Origin: Plumapathes pennacea
Taxonomy: Eukaryota; Cnidaria; Anthozoa; Antipatharia; Myriopathidae
Assembly (NCBI GenBank): GCA_964036295.1
Contig: OZ038471.1
Span: forward strand, 9,938,184 to 10,002,183
Direction: 5' to 3'
Length of the DNA: 64,000 nt
The first letter of the stretch is position 1, and each line of letters starts with the position of its first letter. The position numbers and the translations under genes are program-made. The notes beneath the pieces are model-generated. The model had not been told where the DNA came from. It made no database searches and saw only the letters and a list, made by a program, of their open reading frames with translations. Positions 12,016 to 25,668 of this stretch are shown piece after piece.

Positions 12016-12635
12016 TTAAGAACTCTCGATAACATCGAAATCGCAACTATTGACCGAGCTATAGAAAACATACCAAATGCCTAAGATCAGTTGTTACTGG
12101 CAAAGGCTATAGAACAAAATATTAGAAATATCTAAACGATGAATACTAAACAATCGGAGACTGGCACGTGAGTTCTTGTCTGGAATATCTTCTCCCGCTG
12201 TCAATACTCCGTGACAATACTCCACACAAAATCACGCAAAACAACCGTTATTGGGAACTTTTTCCCAAACTTAAACCGCAAACTGATAGAATAACGTAGA
12301 GTCCTACTTTTGAGAAACTTTTGACCGATATAAAGTTTAAACTAAGAGCATTTTTGACATTACTCCGCTGAACTGGAAAATTAGAATAATAACAGGTAAT
12401 TAAATCTATTTATGGCTCTGACGGAGTAATGTCAATATTTTCCAAACGGTTTGATGAATCATCAAAATCTTGCTATAGAAGACGTATTTGTCATTGGCCT
12501 TTCTTCTCCGGTCCTTGAACATGTTCAAACAGCTGATCTTGATGCGTAGTAACTGGTTTGGTGGGGAGTAATGTTGGGGTGTATTGTTTATTTGTCCATT
12601 GCACGCCAGTGACCTCGACCTCACACGATGCATAA

Positions 12636-14015
12636 TCAGTCTTTGTTACTCAGGATTAGTTCTGCAAAGCAATGTCCGCAGGGAACAAGCTGCAATTGCT
12701 CGCACTGGGGAATCTGCCGCCAAAAATTGAACAAACGCCATCTGACATTCATCATTTCGGTGTTTGCGCAGTTGATCATGGTGCCTTTGATCAGGGTCAG
12801 TGGAGCATCGGCTGTCGCGAAAACTGGTGTGTCCTTTGTCATCTCGATATCGCGTTTGCAGAAATTCTTGGGTGCTGGCAGATGCATCGAGTCGCCTTCC
12901 AGAAGCTGCAGAAAGTCTGCCCACGCTATAATGGAAGGTTTCCACCGAAAGTCATTGAGGAAGATAACTTCAGCCTCTTATGCTCCTACCCATGCAAACG
13001 TACCAGTCGCTGGATTAGAGAAGCTCTTGTAAATCAACTTGAGTGGTGAGAGAATAAAGGTTTTCCCGGAATTCGCTGGGCCGTGGATGTAAATGTTACG
13101 ATATTTCCCTCTTCCCAGTTCCAGGGCATTGTAGATGGCTTTAGCGAACAAAGATACGGAAATTCCGTTTCATTCTAAGACGGCGGTTGCTGTGCTGTGA
13201 TACTGGCCTTCGCATCCTGGTACACACTGCGAATCACGTACCTCCTGCAGAATTTCAACGTGGCTCTTCTTCGTGCAGGCGAACTTCTCCTCTGCGCAGC
13301 TCAATTCTTGAGCAATTGCCAAGCAGTCATCCACCACCTTTGTTCCCCTGTTGCATATAAACTTTGCCAGGTCAGTTTTACCTTCGCGGTTTTGCGAGGC
13401 AGCCAGAGCCATGAGCTGTACACGACTTTGAATTTTCCGTGACTGAATCAACTGGCTGACATCATATACGGAGAGGCCTCTCTTTCTGCATTTTCGACTG
13501 CCACTGGCATCACGAGAACCGACAGCCTTAGCTTTGTGACACTCGATCGCCTTCTCGGTTCTTGGAGGAGCCTTGTCCGTCAAGTCCGGGTGATTGTCAG
13601 AAAGTAAACATTCAGTGTCTTCCTTAACGGTGTACCGATACACACTGTAATATGTATTATGATGAGCACTGAAATGAACTTGAATGCCATAGTGTTCATC
13701 TAAGTAATTTCGCACCAAAAGCTACCTACTCCTTTTGCTCAACTTGAGAGCCATATGATAGTGAAAAGTATTCACATCATCAGAATCACTGGTGTTGGCA
13801 TGCATTTCGCGACAAACCACCCACTGTATAACTTGGGCAGCTGTTGTTTCACTCCAGGCATGCATAACTGCCTCAGCAAAATCCCGTCTGCCATTAAACT
13901 TGTTTAAGTCAGCACGACTGTACGTTATTAGATATACAAGGCACTGCTCTCTTGGCCGAAGATCACGCTCACCAGCTGCCATAATACCAACGGCCAGTTT
14001 CAAATTTCGCGCCAC
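12636..14015 (-). pseudogene. HUH endonuclease-SF3 helicase Rep-type protein, three nonsense mutations
   Basis: A single reading frame of about 460 codons is interrupted only by three in-frame stops (TAG near 13720, TGA near 13170, TAA near 12971) and no frameshift. The N-terminal part carries FHYHM (HUH metal motif, 13750-13773) and, further on, YYSVYRYTVK (13622-13660), suitable for the catalytic Tyr/Lys motif. The C-terminal part has a Walker A GPANSGKT (13059-13082), a Walker B-like AEVIFLNDFRW, and a third motif around PVFATADAP. This layout is that of rolling-circle Rep proteins with an SF3 helicase, as in parvovirus-like and CRESS-type replicators and some eukaryotic HUH transposons. 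No ATG opens the frame; a stop lies five codons before GTG 14015. Whether it is a transposon or an endogenous viral copy is open. Confidence 0.78.
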
Positions 14016-14316
14016 TGCTTGCAGAGTTTAATGCAAATGAGTAAATTCCATTGTTATAGCTAACATAATTAGGCCAGATGTTTGAAACGGCCCTTGTAGA
14101 CTGTCCCGACTGCGTACTACTGGCCTCCGACAACATCAATAGTTTCTTTTTAACATTTTCTCTTGTAAGTTATTTCTAATTTAGAAATCCATCTTAAAAT
14201 GCGTTTTTTTGTAATAAAACAGAATATGGCTATATTCAAAGTCTATAAGGAACTAACATTGTAATAAGATAACACTCTATGAGCTCTGCAGCCCACTAAA
14301 AGGCCGCCTTATTTAA

Positions 14317-15772
14317 CTAGAAATGCGATAATCGCATATACCCCCTCACTCTGCCATTGATGGGACTTTTACTTTTGGTAACTCCCAATAAGAGTAGCTT
14401 TTGTTTTACCGAAATGTTGACTCAATCTTTTCTTCGAACTCAAGTGCTACAAGCAAAGGAAGGAGAAAAAGAATGGTGTGTGTTATACTTTTGCGTTGAA
14501 AAAAGAATCGATTGCGTGACGAAGTACGTATTTCCCACGGTCGGCACGTCAAATTAATTCATACAGTCTGCCAAGCACGTTCTCGAAATTTAATACTCAA
14601 AGTTTGAAGTTGGTTGGCCGTCGTAGTACGGGAAAAAAGGAACACTGATTTTCTAATTTCGAATTCATAGGCAGTACAATTAAATAGGCTTCCTGTGCGA
14701 TTTGTTTTTACTACTGCATGCACCAGACTCAGGCATGCATATTTAATAGGCTCGAATTGTTTTGTATTTGAACCCACTCAAAACAGCAAGATTTCTCCTA
14801 GAATCAAAGCAAAACTTGAACAGTTTACTTCAAATTATACACGGGCTTCAGACCCAGTAATACTTCTAAGAGCTTGTGAACGATTTTCGCTGCAATCACC
14901 GCGTGTCAGATTACAGAAAAATAAGACATCTGACTAAATTATTCAAGACTCCAAGTTCTGATTGCTCTGAGCAAATACGGTAGCCGAAACTGGCGACAGA
15001 AGCGTAGTAAAACAATACTTCGAGGGAAAATGATCAGCATACAGATTTTAATACATTCTTGAAGTGATCGAGTTACAAAATATATATTTGTCACGGTGAT
15101 TGTTCGATTTCCACTGACTAACCTTTGTTGCTTGTCCTTTCTAAATAAGTATCTGAGTTTAACACAAAACGGCGTCTGAAGCTCCCGATTTGCTTTCAAG
15201 CACTGTTCCCTTTGCGGAGTTGTCTGTGTTTCCCGCTTCTGTTCATGTCGCTTTTGGTCGGCATTCATGCGCTGTTGTCTTAATTTGCAGAGTCTTCTCT
15301 TCGGCCCGCTTTTTCTCCTGAAGTTTCCGATTTGCGTTCAAGCGCTGTTCTCTTTGCGGAGTTGTCTGCATTACCCGTTTCTGTCGCTGTTGTTCGCTCG
15401 TTTCACGATTTCGCCTTGCTCATGCCTGTTCCCTTCTCATTTGAAGACGAGCTTCGCGAGACTTGTGTTTCAAGTTTTTCAGTTAAGTTTTCCATTTTCG
15501 TGAACGCAGCTACAATATATTGTTGCTTCGTTCAAATCTAAATGCTTCGTTCAAATCTCATCTCTAAGTTATTCCGAGTAAAACAACAGGGCACATGTGA
15601 TCGATCCGGCCTTTGTTATTGGTTAGCGGGGTAACCGCGCCTAAAGTTGTACGACAGACTGACTGACAGACAACATTAAATTTCGAGATGGCGACAGGCT
15701 TGGAGTCCCCAAGTAGGCGGTATAATATTGCTGCATTAGTGTCGTGAGTATTTCCCTCACTTCGTTCGGGGA
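14317..15772 (-). mobile_element. Helitron-like element H1, minus copy
   Basis: This is the near-identical reverse complement of 36579-37984. It starts TCCCCGAACGAAGTGAGGG at the right and ends CTAG at the left, followed on its own strand by T. No terminal inverted repeats or target duplication are visible, as for Helitrons. Inside are Gln/Arg-rich STPR-like coding remnants (about 15270-15500) disrupted by frameshifts. No Rep/helicase is present, so it is non-autonomous. Confidence 0.6.
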
Positions 15773-15807
15773 CAACTGTTATCTGACCACACCCATAACA
15801 ACTCACA

Positions 15808-16059
15808 CAATCATGGCCAAAAGTGTTGGGACGATACCAATTTCCCCCCTCCCCCAAATCAATGTTGGAATATCAGCTGCACACAGTCCGTAACATGCAC
15901 CAACTTACACCAACATTGATTCAGGGGGAGTGGGGTATCATAGCTACCTCTAATGTTAGTGATTTTGTTTCAGTTCAAAATACATAGCCTTGGGGTAAAG
16001 CAGTAGGTCGTAAATCAATATTCAGTCAGCATCGTCCCAACTAGTTTTGGCCATGATTG
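15808..16059. mobile_element. Short Tc1-type MITE, copy 2
   Basis: A 252-bp twin of 9369-9620 with ends CAATCATGGCCAAAAGTG and CCATGATTG; TA follows on the right, CA precedes on the left. High identity to copy 1 suggests recent activity or common origin. Confidence 0.72.
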
Positions 16060-16701
16060 TAGTAACTAGATGGCTTAGATCACCAGAGTTTCACACGAAT
16101 AATAATTATAATAATTATTGTAGGTTTATGGTGATGAAGGCACAAACAGTCTTCGCTAATGAGTCTGTCTCGGCTGTCGGCTTGGTGGCACAAAAGCTGT
16201 TGAGTCGATTCAATGGAGTTGACTGTCGTCCGGCAGAGTTCAAGTAATGCTCAAGTAAAGCAAACAAATGTACAAACTACCTTCTTTGGCAGGATAGTGT
16301 TGTTGTGCAGACATGTTTACGTCCAGTGACATCGTTGGCTTGAAAGTTGAAACCTGACGGCTCAAAGCATTCTCGCCAGTTCTTATGAATTCTTGACAAA
16401 CAGGGGCACTAATGTCCAACACATTGCTTGTGAAATTCATCTTCATTTAGCAGCCTGTCAACTTTTTCAAGTGAACGCAAGTGGTGTTCCGTTTTCATTC
16501 ATGGACTGACTTGAATGAAGTGCCATGAAACAGACTTCCCGATTGGACAAGTGTGCGTTTTGACGGTTTTCGGGAGAATCTTGAACTTGATCATTTTCAA
16601 TATGAAGTTCTTTCAGGTAATAAAAGCTTCGTTATTTTATAAAAGCAATATGACACTCGTTTCCATGTCTTTGTACTCTTATATAAACACTTGGTATGTT
16701 G

Positions 16702-17243
16702 GCAAATGGTTTGAACCCAGGAGTGTGAACAGTAGGTTGGTTGTGATCGTCCGGGTTAGAGTAGTCTCCAGAAAGACTGTTGTTGGTGACTGACGTTTCG
16801 ACTACCTGAGCGGAAGTCATCTTCAGAGTCAAGTGAAAAGTATTCGTCAGATGGCGGTATATATGTCTCTGGTTGTAGAAGTGATTGGTCCGTTATGTCG
16901 GTCTATGGTTGGTCGAGTCGGCTTGGTTGTGTTTCGTTATTGGTCAGTTGATGTTCTTTTGTCCTGTTGATTAGTCTATTGTTCGTTCGGTTGCGTTTGA
17001 TGTCATCTATCAGTTGTTTGTAAGGTGCCGGTAGTTGTTGGCATCTGTTGAGTGGTTTCCGTTCTAAGTTTGTGTACCAGCTTTCCAGTGTAAGTCGTTG
17101 GTAGTAGTTGGTACTGTGGCTGATGCATTCAGCAGAGTCCCAGTTGATGTCATGTTTAGTCTGTCGGTGGTGTTCAGAAATGTGATTTCACCAACAACAG
17201 TCTTTCTGGAGACTACTCTAACCCGGACGATCACAACCAACCT
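16702..17243 (-). mobile_element. Penelope-like retroelement fragment
   Basis: The minus strand from about 17187 to 16903 reads NHISEHHRQTKHDINWDSAE and then a 70-residue tail to a stop at 16903. The H...KHDINWD segment and the following ESWYTNL fit the C-terminal GIY-YIG region of Penelope-like elements. The ends carry a 56-bp inverted repeat (16735-16790 and 17188-17243), and a 13-bp duplication ACTTGGTATGTTG brackets the insert at 16689-16701 and 17244-17256. A 5-prime-truncated copy with an inverted terminal segment is typical for this class. Confidence 0.7.
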
Positions 17244-17384
17244 ACTTGGTATGTTGTGAGAACATGAGAAAAAGTTCAAAATCACTCGCCAAAGATGACG
17301 CATCAAATATTTCCTCCCGCACGTATTGGTGGAATTGTGACACGTAAATGAATAACGTCCGCTCCAGTGTTCAGTTCAGTGTTC

Positions 17385-17694
17385 TTTTTTCCCGTACTAC
17401 AGCGGTTGGCCAACTTCACAATTCAAGCACTAAATGTTTGAGAATGTGCCCTGCAGACTGCGTGAATTAATTTGGTATGTTGACCGTGAGAAATATGTAC
17501 GGCGTCATGCAATTGATTCTTTTTTCAACACAAAAGTATAACACACCATATTTTTCTTCTTTCTTTTTACGCAGCACTTGGCTTCGAAGAAATGACTGCG
17601 TCAAACTTCAGTAAAACAAAGGCTGCTTTTGTTGAGCAGTACCAAAGTAATAGTCACCAGAGCGAGGGAGTATCTGCGATTATCATATTTCTGG
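17385..17694 (+). mobile_element. Helitron-like H1, 5-prime-truncated copy
   Basis: This matches the last 310 bp of the H1 copies at 14317 and 36579, with more divergence. It ends CTGG followed by T rather than CTAG, still within the CTRR rule for Helitron 3-prime ends. Confidence 0.5.
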
Positions 17695-17725
17695 TAATAA
17701 ATAACATATTATATATGTATATGTA

Positions 17726-20240
<2,515 letters not shown>

Positions 20241-20262
20241 ACAAGAACTTGTTTGGACTTAC

Positions 20263-20508
20263 ATTTTCCATGTCTGGTGCCCAACCAAAGCTATCCTCGT
20301 GTATAGACATGGCGTCTTCCATCGACATATCAATTCTAACTTCATCTCCTACTTCAAGGTCTTTTGTGCTTTCTTTTTTACGGGCAGGGTGGCTTTTCCT
20401 TGTTTGATATTGGGATTTTTGCTTCATTTCTATTGGTTCCCCAAGCTTTCTTAGATGTTCTTTGTAATACCATCCTCCAGATTTTGGCGTTGTACACACG
20501 ATGTCCAC
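20263..20508 (-). CDS. mib: MIB-like exon 4: end of MIB/HERC2 domain 2 and start of REP repeat 1
   Basis: The acceptor TTGTATTGCAG precedes [21 protein letters not shown], the conserved tail of the second MIB/HERC2 domain. A basic linker (KKESTK) follows, then the first half of REP repeat 1: [10 protein letters not shown] and GWAPDMEN. Length is 246 nt, phase 0 at both ends. The donor AAT|GTAAGT is near consensus. Only 22 nt beyond it begins a 245-bp ATGTAT repeat, followed by a 2.27-kb palindrome. The exon could therefore be skipped without a frameshift, which would delete 82 residues. Confidence 0.86.
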
Positions 20509-20751
20509 CTGCAATACAAAAATGCCTTCTTCTGAGTACTCCTTTAACTCAAAAACCTTACACAAATTATAGTTAGAGAAGGGCTTCGTAGACAAAAAAA
20601 ACTCGATAAAGATACATGTAGTTTGTCTGTAGTTTAAAAAAGTACTTTATTTTTGTTGGTGGCAGGGGGTGGTATTGTTTTGGTTCCTCGTGTGCTTGTG
20701 TGTGTGTGTGCTATGCGGAACTAAGAATGGGGGAGTATAAAACATCTCGTT

Positions 20752-21100
20752 TTATAACATAGTCACGATACAAGCCGCGCGCTGATTGGTCGAAAACCAT
20801 GGTTTGCCAGAGTATAAACCATGCTTACCCGTGGTTTTTAAGTTATAAACCACGCTTACGTCATCCTCTGGCAAAAAATTAAAATAATGCGAGAATGGAG
20901 TTTGGCTTTAAGTGAAAGACACCGGCTAGTACGGTATATCAAAACAGTTTACCTTGAAGCGGTAAACGTGACCTCATCAAAAAGCACTTCAACAGTTTGG
21001 AGAGGGAAAGTCTATGTCGAAGAACGGCCGTGGCACAAGTTTCTTGTCAGCGTCGTAAAAAGCGACTCGGTTTATTAGCACTGTCTCTAAGTACAGCATA
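20752..21100 (+). repeat. One-sided copy of the palindrome arm, first part
   Basis: This begins with the palindrome-centre sequence (TTTTATAACATAGTCACGAT) and follows the right arm up to TACAGCATA. It then breaks at the TA target of the 4.6-kb transposon at 21101 and resumes at 25669. It has small deletions relative to the palindrome. Confidence 0.8.
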
Positions 21101-21749
21101 CAGTACCGCCCAAATGTAAGTTCCCCTATCGAGCGCGTATCGGGCAAGTGAGTCTTGAGCATCGGGCATAGAGTATCAAGTAACGGGCGAGTGAGCATCG
21201 GGTAACGACCTAGAAAAGTCACGGATTGAGTGATTATCATAACAAAGAAAACAAAAGTTTTTGTTTGATTGCCAGAGTCCAATATCGAACTGTCAAATGT
21301 TCTTTGTTGAATTGAAAGCGAAATTTCAACGCGTTTTATAAAGCAGTCAGGATGGTGCATGCGGCAGAATAAAATTCGCGTTAAGGCAGTTTGTAAAGCC
21401 CGTTTTTTTTAGCGATTGTAGCGATCATATGGAAACCAGGCTTAAGAGTGTGAATCATAAAAAGTTAGTTCAATCAGAGTTCGAGTCTGGTTTTCATGCT
21501 CACAAAGAAACACCGTGCAGTTTAGAAAACGTAAACAAGCCGTGTCTCAAATTTCATGCTTGTCCAGCAGTTTTTAAAAGTCGTGTTGTTCACTTTCCAG
21601 ACAAAAAATACATGCAACAGCTACAGTATTTATTGTAATTAAACTTTTATTCGTATTTACCTACAATCAAAAGTCTCACAGGGGACTAATAGTCTTCTGT
21701 TGCACAAGCGATGTTCTCATGCGGCGCCTCAAGTATTCGACGATGGCAA

Positions 21750-23400
21750 TCACGCATTTACCAGCCCAAACGTGACCTTGTTTGGGGGGGAAAAAGTAAA
21801 ATAGCGAAAGCAGTACTGCTTGATTACAGCCATTCGCTCAGGCTCCAAAGCCTGCTTGCCCTTCACGCCGTTGCAGTTCTTATTTTCAAGCTCGTGCGGC
21901 AAAGACAACTCTAAAACTAAATTCTTCGCAAAATTTCCTATCGAACAACTCTTTGCCCTCAGTTGCAAAAGTCTCTCTTGAGAAACATAAAACTTGTCAC
22001 CTTGAGAATCGATGACTGTTGATGTTGCGCCAAGTTCCGCCAACGGCCAGTGAGGTGAAACCGCTGGCGGTGGACACACGGATACAGGAGTGCTAGATTT
22101 GTGCTGGGACTTCGTCGAGGCCGAAATTAATAAATCTACTTTACGTGTTAGCTCTAAAATCAGATCCCTCAGAGATGGCACATGCTCAATTACAAAACTG
22201 TCATCCTCTTCGATGACTGAAAGTAAATCATTGCTAAGACTCGCTAATCACTAGTGATCAGCGATTCAGTTTCTGCAGGTTCCTCCTCCTCAGGGATGAG
22301 TGGCTCTGGCGTGCTGGGTATCCTGTGCTGATCTGGAATTTCAGGCAAGATGTTGCTGACTCTATTTGGACTGGCCAGGCGTATTACAGTTGCAGCTCTC
22401 TGTAAAAGGACAACAATAAATATACCGAATACCGAGTACCTACAGTGCCGCCCAAGTAGCTAAGTAGCTAAGTGCCGTATAGCACTCAAAAGACTGTGGT
22501 AAGTCAAATGTAATATCAAAAATCGTGTCAAAAAGCGCCGAATAGCACTCAAATGACTCTGTGGTAAGTCAATGTGATATCATAAATCATGTCAAAAAGC
22601 ACCGAATAGCACTCAAAAGACTCTGTGGTTAGTCAATATGATATCAAAAATTGTGTCAAAAAGCACCGAATAGCACTCTCCAAACACAGTAAAAAAACAG
22701 GTCTACCTGAAAAATATTACCAAAAGATGAACTTGTACCTCTCCTGATGGCAGTTTCTTGGGTCTTTTCTTTGGCTGAGCCTCTGGTTGTGGTTTGGTCT
22801 TCCGTTTTTGACACGTGGGCTTCTAAGCAAGGAATACAACAATGTTGAACGTCATAAATACGTCACAAACACGATACATTCTCTTGTGCAGTTTCTTCAC
22901 GGAAATACAACTACTACCATTAATTTTCACGTGCTAAAGAGATACGTACCGTATTTGTTTGCTTTTGCTGCACTGGAATGCTTTCCTTGTCAACTCTGTT
23001 CTCTTTGTCAACTCTGTTTTCCTCCTCAACTGTGTTTTCCTTGCCAACTCTGTGCTTTTTTTCTTGCAACCATTCCACTTCTTTCTCTCCCAGGATAGTT
23101 GGGTCATCTACAAACAGAAACGGAATATGTCAAACACAATACAATACATGCAGACGAAAACTGAAAGCCATCTCAATGAGGACTGATAAAATCAGAAGCG
23201 AAATTACATGACTTACCGCTTAGTGCAATTATCTCTGCATTGAGAACATCTCTTCCCCATTTGGCATGAACAGTATTACCTGCACGGATATCTGATTTGT
23301 TTGACAAGATGTGCTTTGTTGGAATAATGCTCGTGGTTCCATCGCATGGAAAAAAATGGGCACACTTTGAAGGAAATCTCAGGGTATGTCGGAGACTCAT
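21750..23400 (-). pseudogene. BEN-domain protein gene in the Tc1-type element
   Basis: Four exons join in frame: 23217-23400 (ATG, then MSLRHTLRFPSK and AGNTVHAKWGRDVLNAEI), 22950-23107 (Glu/Lys-rich with repeated KENRVDKENRV), 22739-22822 (basic, nuclear-signal-like KPKKRPKK context) and 21750-22399. The last exon ends with NFAKNLVLELSLPHE and KGKQALEPERMAVIKQYCF, which fits a BEN DNA-binding domain. A frame break near 22253 (stop in GATTAG) separates the exon start from the BEN part, so this copy is probably inactive. BEN proteins bind DNA and usually repress transcription; its role in the transposon is unknown. It diverges from the transposase with 277 bp between start codons. Confidence 0.7.
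22481..22680. repeat. 64-bp tandem repeat, about three units
   Basis: Units start AGCACTCAAAAGACTCTGTG and end GCACCGAAT; the first has a two-base deletion. They lie in intron 3 of the BEN gene, inside the Tc1-type element, and might be protein-binding sites. Confidence 0.85.
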
Positions 23401-23677
23401 GACGTAACTAATATTAATTTGATATGGCAACTGGTAATGCCCACTCTTGATCACCCCTTTTAAATCCTCCGAAAAAGAAGAAAGGGATCGAAAGAGACCA
23501 ATCAAATCAAAGGGACAGTATATAAAGGTATAAAATAGCACCCATTGATCGCAGATATTATAGAAGCCAATCAGAGAAACTCTTAAATCGTTCGCATTTC
23601 TTGAAGATGCTTGGAGGTGTTAAAGTGATAGAGTAATAAAATCAACAAGTCTTTTAATTTTATGTTTGAGTGAGACC
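23401..23677. promoter_or_regulatory. Shared intergenic promoter region of the Tc1-type element
   Basis: The 277 bp between the divergent starts contain TATATAAAGGTATAAAATAG at 23519-23538, two TATAAA-like boxes oriented toward the transposase. No clear TATA faces the BEN gene. The arrangement suggests co-regulation; this is inference. Confidence 0.4.
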
Positions 23678-24734
23678 ATGGCTCGTCTTGGTGAGCGAGA
23701 AAAGGTTAGAATTCTCAACCTCAGATCGAAAGGGAAAACTATACCCTTTATAGTTCAAGATCTACTTGATCACTACGATACCAAAATATCTCAAAAGAGC
23801 GTACAGGAGTTTCTGAAGTGTTACAAGTTGACTGGGTCACTTGTCAATGTCCTGAAAACCGGCCGTCCACCTCAAAATGTCGTCCCAGAAGTCTTGAACC
23901 TGATCGACGCCCAGTACAAGTGGAACAACGAGACTACAGCCGCTGACATGCAGCAACTTATCTATAGCACGTTTGGCTATAATTATTCGCTCACAAAAGT
24001 GAAAAACCTGCGCAAAAAGTTGGGTTGGCTGTGCACCGGAACCAAGTACTGCCAACTCATAAGAGAAGTAAACCGTGAAAAGAGACTCGAGTTTGCCCAA
24101 AGGTGTTTAGACAACAATGAAAACTTTGATGATGTGATTTTCACTGATGAATGCACTGTCGCAATGGAGAGCAGTACAAAGATATCATTCAGACGGCAAA
24201 GCTTTGAGGAAAACCCAAGCATCCGCAGAAGGTCCACTGTGGGTGGGAATTTCGAAATGTGGTGCAACAAAGATAACAATCTTTAGTGGCATCATGGACT
24301 CCGAGTTTTACTGCCAGAGCATACTTAAAGACAACCTGAAATCGTTCATCACAACCACGTTCCCGGACCACCACCGATTTCAACAGGATAATGATCCGAA
24401 ACACTGCAGTCGCGCTACACAGGCATTTCTAGAGCAGCAGGAGATCAACTGGTGGCCAACACCACCCAAAAGCCCCAATCTAAACCCCATAGAAAACGTT
24501 TGGCATGAACTGAAACACTACTTAAGGAAGCTGATAAAGTCAAGAGTAAAGGATGAACTTGTGGATGGCATCGCACAGTTTTGGAGTGAGCGAATGACAG
24601 TTTCGAAATGCACACGGTACATTGGCCATTTGCAGAAAGTGTTGCCGAAAGTCATCGAACGCAGTGGAAAAGCCACAGGATTCTCTTTTTTTTTTCTCTT
24701 AAGCAGTCCAGACTTTTTAGAATGTTTTTTTTAG
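23678..24734 (+). pseudogene. Tc1-like DD34E transposase with a frameshift
   Basis: From ATG 23678: MARLGEREKVRILNLRSKGK begins a helix-turn-helix pair typical of Tc1 (paired-like). The first catalytic Asp is in VIFTDECTV; the second is in FQQDNDPKHCSRATQ; the Glu in LNPIENVWHELK is 34 residues later, hence DD34E. Around 24190-24290 the frame changes: one frame ends after MWCNKDNNL and the correct one continues WVGISKCGATKITIFSGI. The product would be about 350 residues, normal for the family. It lies within the TA-flanked 21101-25668 element. Confidence 0.85.
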
Positions 24735-25668
24735 TCAGCTGAAACATTGGTTCATTTTACACCGTACACTTCTATACAGCCTCTGGTGCGAGCACTTATT
24801 TTAAACACAAGCTTGTCACGTTGCGTATTTCAAATAAAGTTTGAAAAATCGGCTGAATAAAAGTTTATTGACCTGATTGTTTGTAGGCGGTGCGTTAAAA
24901 CAAAGCCCTTGTACAAGCGCTTACATAAAAATAAAAAAAACAAAAACAAAAAACAAAGCCTGAATAACAATAGCGTTCGATAAATAATGAAAAGACGCCG
25001 CCTGCTTCTGAGCTGAGACCAACTTGTAACATGAGTATGCATCGTCCGGTGCGGCAAGGTTTGCACGCAAACTTAACCCAATCAATCCACAAATAAACGC
25101 AGCATATTGTTTTAGAGCAGTTTTAAAATGTAGAGTTTAGAGGAACCATAACATAAAAAACCAAGATTTGTGTTCTCTTACTATGACACTTTCGCCTAGT
25201 GAACTGCATCATTCACCAGCGATACAAAAGTCAAATGACACACGTTACTCTCGCAGAAAAAATGATTCAAATGACGGGGGATAATCTTGCCAGAAGCAAC
25301 AAGCCATCCAAATGTCATGGTCAGTCAAGTGTCTCGGTCATAATTTTTGTAAGGGCCACAACGTACTGACAGATCGATATACTCGACAAACCTGTCTCAA
25401 ATTTCATGCAGCATCGATCGGAGTATAAACACAAGCGAGCGTATTCTAAATGAATTGATCGAAGATCCAACTGAATGAAAGTTTGCAGCAGGTTCCAAAC
25501 AGCAGATTGATCTTTTGTTTGAGGTGTGTTGGGAAAACAAAGCCTGTATGACAATAGCGCTTGATACACGATGCGCTATGCTCGATATCCACATGTTCAT
25601 CACTCAATACTCGATACACGATGCCTGATGCGCGCTCGAAGAGGGGAACTTACATTTAGGTGGTACTG

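Larger units (their letters stand above)
9759..12125 (+). pseudogene. Tc1/mariner-like transposase fragment, split by a nested element
   Basis: The left part encodes the C-terminal half of a DDE transposase: MDNDPSQNSRVARAAL and, after the usual spacing, CSPDLNPIENIFHIVK, which supply the second D and the E. The N-terminal half with the first D is absent. The gene stops abruptly at a TTAA where a 1.87-kb element is inserted and resumes at about 12020 with the family tail TLDNIEIATIDRAI and GYRTKY. One extra base shift near the junction shows it was already decaying or has decayed since. Only the remaining ends are host to the insertion. Confidence 0.75.
21101..25668. mobile_element. 4.57-kb TA-flanked Tc1-type transposon carrying a BEN gene
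   Basis: Inverted termini CAGTACCGCCCAAATGTAAG and CAGTACCACCTAAATGTAAG (second read on the minus strand) continue into TTCCCC and a GAGCGCG motif. TA flanks both sides (21099-21100, 25669-25670). The intact palindrome arm shows the empty site as a single TA, so the boundaries are secure. Inside are a Tc1-type transposase (plus strand) and a spliced BEN-domain gene (minus strand). At 4.6 kb it is much larger than a classic Tc1 element. A TIR-like motif (CAGTGCCGCCCAAGTAG) also occurs internally at 22444. Confidence 0.8.
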
